DNA of 5,201 bases, taken from assembly GCA_031417525.1 (NCBI GenBank), contig JANOVT010000159.1:1-5201 (forward strand). Reading direction: 5' to 3'. Shown piece after piece: positions 1 to 5,201 of this stretch. The stretch is from JAIBBG01 sp031417525. GTDB lineage: Bacteria > Bacteroidota > Bacteroidia > Flavobacteriales_D > Sanyastnellaceae. Below the pieces are notes generated by a model that was given only the letters and a program-made list of their open reading frames with translations, did not search any database and was not told the DNA's origin. The translations under genes were made by a program, and so were the position numbers. How positions within the stretch are numbered: the stretch's first letter is position 1; the number at the start of each line of letters is the position of its first letter.

Positions 1-1
1 A

Positions 2-108
2 GTTCCAGGTTTCAGGTTTCTAGTTTGCGGAGTGAAGAATGTGGCGCGAAGTAATTCCAACATACTAATGAATCCTTTTTGCGCAACCAGAAACATGGAA
101 CCAGAAAC
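2..108. repeat. Imperfect inverted repeat upstream of comEC
   Basis: Positions 2-18 (GTTCCAGGTTTCAGGTT) match the reverse complement of 85-101 at 15 of 17 bases. The right side also contains a direct repeat of AACCAGAAAC (85-94 and 99-108, 14-nt period), and the left side repeats GGTTTC (8-13 and 15-20). The repeat may extend to the left of the window, because its left arm starts at the very edge. GTTTC/GAAAC-rich inverted units like this resemble dispersed intergenic repeats of Bacteroidota genomes, but that is an impression, not a search result. The loop of about 66 nt makes a classical terminator unlikely. No gene is seen in 1-205, and no convincing promoter for comEC could be found there. 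Confidence 0.6.
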
Positions 109-205
109 TTGTAACCTCCCCATACAATATACGCCCACGCCATAACCTTCTTCCATCACATTGAAGTTTTAGTCACACTTTTGGCGACACTAAACATTTC
201 AATTC

Positions 206-2338
206 ATGTTAGTCGTCTGGAAAAGATCACCCTTGCTTCGATTGTTATTGCCGTTCGCATTGGGAATCGGAACACAAGTTTGTTTCGCTCCGAACGTGGC
301 AATGATGATGGGTATACTCATTTGTTTTTCTATCGCTGCAAGTATCCTTCATTTTCGTAAAAAGCGGCTTCATTACCATCATCGCCATTTTCCGGCCATG
401 TTGTATTTCGTCCTCTTTTTTTTATTGGGTGATGTCATCGCCCATATTTCTGATCCCAGATTGCGCGATTCCTATTTTACAAATTTTACACGAGAAGGAA
501 GCGTACTGCGAATTCGTTTGTTAGATGCTCCGATTGAAAAGGAGAAATCCGTCAAACTGACCGTTGAAGTAATGAGTGTTGTGAATGATGAAAACACTCA
601 GCGCTCAATGGGCCACCTGTTGGTATATCTGAAGAAGGATTCGTCGTCATTGCATCTACAGGTGGATGATGAACTGTGGATGTCTTCTGGTTTGACAGCA
701 ATTACTGGCCAAAAGAATCCGGAAGAGTTTGATTATGCGAATTATCAAAGCCATCATCGGATTTATTTTCAGTCGTACGCAGATAGTAGTGACTGGAAAT
801 TTTCAAAGAGGCCGGATCATCATTCCTTCATTGGTTTGTTTATTTCGTGTCGCGAGTATCTGTTGGAAATATTAAAATCACATAACATCGAAGAGCGGGA
901 ATTCGCGGTGTTATCGGCATTGGTGCTTGGGAAATCTTCGGGCATTGATGCAGAACTGATGAGTGCCTATGCAGGAGTAGGAGCGGTGCATGTATTGGCT
1001 GTTTCGGGTCTGCATGTTGCTTTGATATATGTGTTGCTTGCTCCATTGATGAAGAAGCTACTTCATTCCAATAAGTGGCGATTGATCAAAACCATTATTC
1101 CAATTGTGCTGTTGTGGACGTATGCAGGCATCACCGGATTTTCACCTTCGGTGTTGCGCGCAGCACTCATGTTCAGCTTCTTTATCATAGCTGACAATTA
1201 CCAGAAACAGAACAATATCTATAACACCATGAGTGCCTCAGCGCTGGTCTTGCTTCTTTACAATCCGATGATGTTATTGGAATTGGGTTTTCAGTTGTCG
1301 TATTTGGCGGTGCTCGGTATTGTGGTATTGCAGCAAAAAATCGTAACACTTTTTTATCCGGGTAATAAACTACTGATCTGGGCATGGAAACTCACCGCTG
1401 TTTCGATAGCAGCTCAGATCGCCACTTTCCCGATCACGATTTATTATTTCCATCAGTTTCCAAATTACTTTTTACTCTCAAATTTTCTCGTCATTCCGCT
1501 GTCCACGTTGATCTTGTATGTGTCACTCAGTTTTTTTGCATTCAGTTGGATTCCGGTTGTAGGCAATTTTCTGGCACACCTGAGTGCATTTCTAACCCGC
1601 GTTATGAATGACATCATGATCTGGATGAATGAGTTGCCACAAAGTGTTACCAATGGAATTTCAATCTCGCTTCCGGAAGCAATTTGCATAAGCGGCATGA
1701 TCGTGTTTTTTACTGTCTGGTTATTCTGGAAAAGAAGTGGAGCATTACTTCCGGCTCTGGCATTGACGGCGATTTTAGCTTTTTCACAAGTCATTGAAAA
1801 GCTGCATATTATTGAACAGGAAGAATTTTGTTTTCATAGCATTCGTGATGGCTGGTGCATCTCAGGAATTTATTCCGATCGTGTCTTTATGATAGGGCCA
1901 GGCGAAACGGTGATGGATGATAGAAGCCGAAAATTCCATCTGCAATCTTATTGGGATAAAATGGGTGTTGAAGAGTTTGATTATTTGGCTATTGATTCTT
2001 TGAAGAGATTTTCCAACAAGTATTGCAGATTGGATTATCCACTCGTGCATATTGGTGAAACGAAGATTCTTTTCATCGATGCCACAAGCATCAAACTTAT
2101 TGGTGAAATTGAATTTGATTTTTGTTTGATAGATGGCGCAGATCGCAAGTTGTTTTTTAACGAATCCACCATGAAGTATTTTGAAGGAAAAACTATTTTG
2201 CTCGGAGAAAAAGTTAGAACTGGAATGAAACAGTATTTGTGGAAGCATCTGTCTGAGAAGGCACACTTCTTTAATTTGAGTGATGGCGCAGTGATTTACA
2301 GCAATGGAATGACTGCGCATTTTAGTGTGTGGCGGTGA
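206..2338 (+). CDS. comEC: ComEC/Rec2 family competence DNA-uptake channel protein
   Basis: Predicted inner-membrane channel that carries single-stranded DNA into the cytoplasm during natural transformation. The 710 residues read as an N-terminal membrane segment (about 8-80), a DUF4131-like soluble region with the typical NPEEFDYANY motif (171-180), then the polytopic Competence domain (about 230-510). Family signatures in that domain are HVLAVSGLHVALIY (262-275), GFSPSVLRAALM (311-322), GFQLSYLAVLGI (361-372) and AQIATFPITIYYF (403-415). The region after about 535 ends in a weak DGAVIYSNG stretch (693-701). It has no HxHxDH metal-binding motif, so the metallo-beta-lactamase domain of Bacillus-type ComEC is absent or degenerate; this is inferred to be usual for Bacteroidota members of this length. 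The ATG at 206 is preferred because it is followed at once by WKRSPLLRLLLPFALGI, a typical start for these proteins. No Shine-Dalgarno sequence precedes it. No neighbour is competence-related. Confident of family; activity in transformation is inferred. Confidence 0.95.
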   Translation: MLVVWKRSPLLRLLLPFALGIGTQVCFAPNVAMMMGILICFSIAASILHFRKKRLHYHHRHFPAMLYFVLFFLLGDVIAHISDPRLRDSYFTNFTREGSVLRIRLLDAPIEKEKSVKLTVEVMSVVNDENTQRSMGHLLVYLKKDSSSLHLQVDDELWMSSGLTAITGQKNPEEFDYANYQSHHRIYFQSYADSSDWKFSKRPDHHSFIGLFISCREYLLEILKSHNIEEREFAVLSALVLGKSSGIDAELMSAYAGVGAVHVLAVSGLHVALIYVLLAPLMKKLLHSNKWRLIKTIIPIVLLWTYAGITGFSPSVLRAALMFSFFIIADNYQKQNNIYNTMSASALVLLLYNPMMLLELGFQLSYLAVLGIVVLQQKIVTLFYPGNKLLIWAWKLTAVSIAAQIATFPITIYYFHQFPNYFLLSNFLVIPLSTLILYVSLSFFAFSWIPVVGNFLAHLSAFLTRVMNDIMIWMNELPQSVTNGISISLPEAICISGMIVFFTVWLFWKRSGALLPALALTAILAFSQVIEKLHIIEQEEFCFHSIRDGWCISGIYSDRVFMIGPGETVMDDRSRKFHLQSYWDKMGVEEFDYLAIDSLKRFSNKYCRLDYPLVHIGETKILFIDATSIKLIGEIEFDFCLIDGADRKLFFNESTMKYFEGKTILLGEKVRTGMKQYLWKHLSEKAHFFNLSDGAVIYSNGMTAHFSVWR

Positions 2339-2415
2339 ATCTTGAATTCGGTTGCTGAGGTATATGGAATATGATTTTTATTTTTTTCGAGAAATTCCGT
2401 CCTTTTTTCAAGTGC

Positions 2416-2462
2416 TTGAAACCACGAAGGACTCAAAGGAATTTCACACAAAGGTCACAAAA
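2416..2462 (+). repeat. Left arm of 47-bp intergenic inverted repeat
   Basis: This arm matches the reverse complement of 2577-2623 at 39 of 47 positions without gaps, including a 15-bp identical core AATTTCACACAAAGG (2440-2454). The arm itself is made of degenerate CACAAAGG-like units: CACGAAGGA (2423-2431), CTCAAAGGA (2432-2440), CACAAAGGT (2447-2455) and CACAAAAAT (2456-2464), the first pair and last pair each being 9-nt tandem copies. Repeats of this CACAAAGG character are, to my knowledge, common between genes in Bacteroidota and some other environmental genomes; their origin is unclear. Confidence 0.85.
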
Positions 2463-2576
2463 ATATTCTCGTACTGTCTTTGTTGTATTGTCGCGGATTT
2501 GTTAGACATTTCATGAATTCAACAGATTGGATAAAATGTTTGATCGAAAGATTCTCTGCAAATGATGAAACGAAGA

Positions 2577-2623
2577 TTTCGTGCCCTTTGTGTGAAATTT
2601 CTTTGTGTTTTTTGTTGTTTCAA
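2577..2623 (-). repeat. Right arm of 47-bp intergenic inverted repeat
   Basis: This is the inverted partner of 2416-2462, with the core read on the plus strand as CCTTTGTGTGAAATT (2585-2599). Mismatches between the arms are scattered single bases, most of them A for G in the outer half, which suggests two ageing copies rather than a conserved hairpin. The 114-nt spacer between the arms (2463-2576) encodes nothing recognisable. No target-site duplication or transposase is visible. It could be a decayed miniature element, a repeat pair, or an extended RNA/DNA hairpin. Confidence 0.85.
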
Positions 2624-2667
2624 ATTGTTGCGACTGAAAAAGTTCTTCCGATTTTCGAAACTCAAAG

Positions 2668-2699
2668 ATTGTTTTACCAGCAACTCAAGTTTACTTTAG
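2668..2699 (+). promoter_or_regulatory. Possible Bacteroidota-type promoter of PKD gene
   Basis: ATTG (2668-2671) and TACTTTAG (2692-2699) resemble the Bacteroidetes consensus elements TTTG (-33) and TAnnTTTG (-7), with one mismatch each and 20 nt between them. If real, transcription would start within a few bases of the ATG at 2704, giving a leaderless or nearly leaderless message. In AT-rich DNA such a match can arise by chance. Confidence 0.2.
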
Positions 2700-2703
2700 C
2701 CTG

Positions 2704-3516
2704 ATGAGATATTCTATCTTTTTCATTTGTTTCTTGATGATGATCGCTTCATTTTCCGAGGCGCAATCATCGGATGGAATTTGTCCGGATAGCATATTCG
2801 CATCCACGAACGACGACTTTACTTATTCATTCTCCATTCCCGGAGTGGACGAAGGCACCGTGGTGAATTGGAATTTTGGAGATGAAACGGAGCTAGCGGA
2901 TGACGATTCGGTGACACACACTTATGCAATGGGTGTGTATTGGGTAGTTGCCATTTTTATGGATGCAGATTGTCCGTGGGATGGTCCGACTGTTCTTCAA
3001 TTGGAAATTGTCGTTGATGAATGTTATTTATCTCTGAGTTTTGTGGAATCAAAGAATGGATTATTTACAGTCACGGCAGAAGGTTATCCGGAAAAATACC
3101 CAATGTTTTGGGACATGGGTGATGGAACCACCATCGTGGAGACCTGGGTTGTCGATCACATCTATGATCCGGGAACCTATGAGGTGTGTTCCTACATTGT
3201 TTCTGATTTTTGCGCAGATACTCTGAGCGCCTGCGTTGAAATTGTTTATGATCCGCTTGCAATGGACTTTGAGCTCATGCCCTCACTGAGTATTTCAATT
3301 TTTCCGAATCCAACTCAGAAATTAATTCAAATAGTGTCGGAAGAAATTCTCTCCGAAGTTTTGATCTTGGACGGTTCTGCAAGATGTTTAAAGCATATTC
3401 AACCCTTCAGCAAAAATTACATCATTCAGATTGATGATCTGTCCCCGGGATTTTATTTTCTGGAATGTTTATGCGAAGGACATAAAATCGTAAAGCGATT
3501 TATCATCGAAAGGTGA
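2704..3516 (+). CDS. Exported PKD-domain protein with T9SS type A sorting domain
   Basis: Predicted secreted or surface-attached protein of 270 residues. Residues 1-20 form a signal peptide (basic R2, hydrophobic core, likely cleavage after SEA). Two PKD-like beta-sandwich domains follow: the first about 34-104, with WNFGDET (56-62) and THTY (71-74); the second about 108-182, with WDMGDGT (136-142) and HIYDPGTY (152-159). The last 74 residues (about 197-270) look like a Por-type C-terminal sorting domain: SIFPNPTQK (198-206), then LSPGFYFLEC and a basic KIVKRFIIER end. By family knowledge such a domain directs passage through the type IX system, with its removal and possible lipid attachment. 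No enzymatic domain is present, so an adhesion or structural role is inferred. The mature part is rich in Asp and Glu and contains nine cysteines (for example C27, C90, C107, C162, C170, C177). The start at 2704 places the signal peptide at the N-terminus; no Shine-Dalgarno sequence is seen. Short for a T9SS substrate. Confidence 0.9.
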   Translation: MRYSIFFICFLMMIASFSEAQSSDGICPDSIFASTNDDFTYSFSIPGVDEGTVVNWNFGDETELADDDSVTHTYAMGVYWVVAIFMDADCPWDGPTVLQLEIVVDECYLSLSFVESKNGLFTVTAEGYPEKYPMFWDMGDGTTIVETWVVDHIYDPGTYEVCSYIVSDFCADTLSACVEIVYDPLAMDFELMPSLSISIFPNPTQKLIQIVSEEILSEVLILDGSARCLKHIQPFSKNYIIQIDDLSPGFYFLECLCEGHKIVKRFIIER

Positions 3517-3593
3517 ATTGAATTCAGGGTATTTACCGTAGAAACAACTGTATAATGGAGGCTAATTTCGCTTAACCTAATTATAATGTTACA

Positions 3594-4127
3594 ATGAAAA
3601 AGTGCTTGTCTTTCTTGTTGTTTTTGTTTTTGCTCAACATTGTTTTTGCGCAAACATCTGCTCCTCGTTTCAGTAGATTGGCTATATCGGAAACAGGATG
3701 CCATATTTATTCGCCTGATGAATCCATGCTATTCGAGTTGACATTATCTGAAGACAGTTCTGAGGTATGGACAGCTGAAACTGAAATTGACTCATTGCTC
3801 TATTCTGTCATTTGTGTAAAGTTCAATGACATGATCCTCGAATTGACTGAGGATAAAACATTCATGATTGAATCTTACCTGGACTTCCTAAAAACGCAGT
3901 TTGAAATTATTGATTCTGCGGGATATGGCGAAGGACATTCGATGACCGACGATCCATCGGTCATTGGTGTCATCGACTTTTGGGTCGATGACGAGAATTA
4001 CCAATATTCAGTGAAAAGTTGGTGCAACGGAGAAATTCTTGCCGTGATGCTCGTGCACAGTTATCAGAATCCGGAGAATGTTTCAGCAAATGTTTTTCTA
4101 AACGGCTTCAGATTTCCTGGTCATTAG
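3594..4127 (+). CDS. Hypothetical exported protein, possibly PsbP-like fold
   Basis: Not recognised with confidence. The 177 residues begin with a clear signal peptide (MKKCLSFLLFLFLLNIVFA, likely cut before Q20), so the product is exported to the periplasm or outside. There is no lipobox at the cleavage site (C4 is too near the start) and no C-terminal T9SS domain. The mature part is acidic, with alternating hydrophobic strands, a helix-like stretch IESYLDFLKTQFEII (92-106), then VIGVIDFWVDDENYQYSVKS (123-142) and an ending NVFLNGFRFPG (166-176). That order and the FLNGFRF end recall small PsbP/Mog1-like proteins of Bacteroidota; this is a weak inference from pattern only. It lies 77 bp after the PKD gene on the same strand, with no terminator seen between, so co-transcription is possible. 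No Shine-Dalgarno sequence is near the ATG; a GGAGG lies 32 bases upstream, too far to serve. Its end overlaps the convergent DUF418 gene. Confidence 0.85.
   Translation: MKKCLSFLLFLFLLNIVFAQTSAPRFSRLAISETGCHIYSPDESMLFELTLSEDSSEVWTAETEIDSLLYSVICVKFNDMILELTEDKTFMIESYLDFLKTQFEIIDSAGYGEGHSMTDDPSVIGVIDFWVDDENYQYSVKSWCNGEILAVMLVHSYQNPENVSANVFLNGFRFPGH
3939..3993 (+). other. Two abutting hairpins inside coding sequence
   Basis: In the RNA, 3939-3949 can pair with 3957-3967 (11 pairs, two of them G-U; the core ATGACCGA/TCGGTCAT is perfect; 7-nt loop). Immediately after it, 3968-3977 can pair with 3984-3993 (GTCATCGAC/GTCGATGAC perfect over 9 bp plus one U-G; loop TTTTGG). The 8-mer TCGATGAC occurs at 3939 and 3985 and its complement GTCATCGA at 3969, so the middle segment could pair with either. 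The stretch encodes residues 116-134 of the 177-residue protein. There is no U-run after it, so it is not an intrinsic terminator. Confidence 0.5.
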
Positions 4128-5201
4128 TTGGTGAAATGTGAGAAGCTTTTTTTAGCGGAAATTGTTTCCAATAAGTGAGACTTCTCCAGAGCCATTCAAA
4201 AGGTCCGAATTGAAAGTAATTCATCCAGATGTTGCTGAATAGGATCTGAAATATCCAGACGCAAACAACGACGATATATGTCTGGTACCGCTGTAATTCG
4301 CCATATAGTCCAAAACCGAATCCATAAAAAATGGTGGTGCATATCAATGATTGCATGAGGTAGTTGGTAAAAGCCATTTGCCCGACTGCCGCAAGCCAGC
4401 GTAGCAGAAAACGAAATACGCCGTATTTATAAAGCAGCATCAGTATACCGATGTGTCCGCTGGCAACGCAGATTCTTCTGACATGATAGAGGTTGACTGG
4501 CATATGATCTGCAAAAAGTGAAGAGTCGTAATTTGAAACCATCATGGTATGCAAACCCCAATATCCAAGTAATGCACCCGGAATGTATAAACCGGTGAGT
4601 CCCCAATAGAATGATTTAGATCGCTGACCGGTAAGCACATTCCATTTGAACAACGCCATTCCATAAAAGAAAAGAATCAGGATGTCTAAAAAATACTCTT
4701 TGTACATGTAGGATGTTTGAATCATCACATTGATGGGAGCCATGTGAATAAAGGTGTCTATCCAATTACCGTGAAGTTGTTCAATTTCTGCAGCGCCATC
4801 GGTCAGAATATTTTCTTTTTTGATTTTGCCGACGTATTCATGCCATTCGCGAATAGTGTTTTGTTGTGTGTCGTCCAATTCTGCACCTTGATTCTTGAGT
4901 TCAATCACCTGGGAATACTCTTTTCTCAATTGAGGCAATTCGTGATAAGTGACATTGGAAACTATTGTAGCGAGGATGAGTAAGGTGAATGAAAACCATA
5001 TCAAACGACCTGGTTTCAGATTCCGGAAGGGAAAAAGAAATAGGCCACAAATGGAATAGGCGTAGAGAATATCACCTGGCCATTGAAATATAAATGCGTT
5101 GATCATTCCAAAAAGAAACATCCATATCAGTCGTCTGTAGTAGATGTCGGCAGGATTGATGCCAGTTGATTTTTTTTCAAGACGGCTGAGAAGCAAAATA
5201 C
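4108..5201 (-). CDS. DUF418/YeiB-family membrane protein, N-terminus outside window
   Basis: Multi-pass inner-membrane protein of the COG2311 (YeiB, DUF418) family, of unknown biochemical function; the family is distantly related to membrane acyltransferases. The frame stays open to the window edge at 5201. A TTG at 5194-5196 is not a credible start, because the expected N-terminal helices with the LDxLRG and FSxLFG motifs are missing, roughly 90 residues by family comparison. Counting from that TTG, visible signatures are YYRRLIWMFLFGMINAF (19-35), PGDILYAYSICGL (40-52), a charged soluble loop (about 84-145), AVGQMAFTNYLMQSLI (270-285) and GPFEWLWRSLTYWKQFPL (331-348), the last two being hallmarks of the DUF418 domain. 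About eight further hydrophobic segments are visible. The protein ends at TGA (4110-4108), 20 bp inside the convergent neighbour. Family assignment is firm; substrate unknown. Confidence 0.92.
   Translation of the reverse strand, partial: ILLLSRLEKKSTGINPADIYYRRLIWMFLFGMINAFIFQWPGDILYAYSICGLFLFPFRNLKPGRLIWFSFTLLILATIVSNVTYHELPQLRKEYSQVIELKNQGAELDDTQQNTIREWHEYVGKIKKENILTDGAAEIEQLHGNWIDTFIHMAPINVMIQTSYMYKEYFLDILILFFYGMALFKWNVLTGQRSKSFYWGLTGLYIPGALLGYWGLHTMMVSNYDSSLFADHMPVNLYHVRRICVASGHIGILMLLYKYGVFRFLLRWLAAVGQMAFTNYLMQSLICTTIFYGFGFGLYGELQRYQTYIVVVCVWIFQILFSNIWMNYFQFGPFEWLWRSLTYWKQFPLKKASHISPTNDQEI

Larger units (their letters stand above)
2339..2703. other. Non-coding gap with long inverted repeat
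   Basis: This 365-bp interval between comEC and the PKD gene shows no convincing gene. A reading frame from a TTG at 2480 to the TGA at 2702-2704 (74 residues; internal ATG at 2513) is open, but it runs straight through the right repeat arm and has no signal peptide, domain or recognisable family, so it is judged spurious. The first 60 bases are AT-rich with T-runs (2375-2388 and 2403-2408) but no stem-loop of terminator shape precedes them. A short palindrome TTTCAAG-TG-CTTGAAA (2406-2421) touches the outer end of the left repeat arm. The rest is the inverted repeat described separately and its 114-nt spacer. Confidence 0.7.

Noticed and set aside
176..183. CACTTTTG as a -7 promoter element for comEC
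   Set aside because: It lacks the leading T of TAnnTTTG and no TTTG-like element lies about 20 nt upstream.
1862..2320. 152-codon open frame on the minus strand inside comEC
   Set aside because: It lies wholly within a well-supported comEC frame and its product shows no recognisable motif; it is a shadow frame.
2406..2421. Palindrome TTTCAAG-TG-CTTGAAA as a comEC terminator
   Set aside because: The loop is too short, the stem is AT-rich, and the T-run lies before the stem on the plus strand rather than after it.
2480..2704. 74-residue open frame starting at TTG, whose TGA overlaps the ATG of the PKD gene
   Set aside because: It reads through the right repeat arm, starts at a rare codon without a ribosome binding site, and its product shows no domain or signal. 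The TGATG overlap alone is weak evidence for translational coupling.
3551..3570. TATAAT (3551-3556) and TAATTTCG (3563-3570) as promoter elements for the 177-residue gene
   Set aside because: No -35 or -33 partner lies at a suitable distance: TTTACC at 3532-3537 is only 13 nt from TATAAT.
3555..3597. Tiny leader frames before the 177-residue gene (ATG 3555 to TAA 3575; ATG 3586 to TGA 3597)
   Set aside because: Six and three codons long, without ribosome binding sites or a repeated regulatory codon; expected by chance in AT-rich DNA.

Overview
The window looks like a chromosomal segment of a Bacteroidota bacterium. The main evidence is a secreted PKD-domain protein ending in what reads as a type IX secretion (T9SS, type A) sorting domain, a system largely restricted to the Bacteroidetes/Chlorobi/Fibrobacteres group. 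A ComEC of about 700 residues without a recognisable C-terminal metallo-beta-lactamase motif, the absence of Shine-Dalgarno sequences before every visible start, and moderately AT-rich DNA fit this. Genus-level placement is not possible from the sequence alone.

Layout. Positions 1-205 are non-coding and carry an imperfect inverted repeat built from a GTTTC/GAAAC-rich unit. Positions 206-2338 (+) encode a complete ComEC/Rec2-type DNA-uptake channel. Positions 2339-2703 are non-coding and are dominated by a 47-bp inverted repeat (2416-2462 and 2577-2623) whose arms are made of degenerate CACAAAGG-like units. Positions 2704-3516 (+) encode a small exported protein with two PKD-like domains and a C-terminal sorting signal. 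Positions 3594-4127 (+) encode an unrecognised exported protein of 177 residues. Positions 4108-5201 (-) hold the C-terminal part of a DUF418/YeiB-family multi-pass membrane protein. Its beginning lies outside the window, and its end overlaps the preceding gene tail-to-tail by 20 bp.

How the genes relate. There is no clear shared pathway. comEC appears to be a single transcription unit followed by repeat DNA. The two small secreted-protein genes are close together (77 bp apart, same strand) and could be co-transcribed. The DUF418 gene is transcribed towards them. No complete new system such as a defence island, CRISPR array or biosynthetic cluster is visible. The most unusual items are the long intergenic inverted repeat and two directly abutting RNA hairpins, with an alternative pairing, inside the coding sequence of the 177-residue protein.
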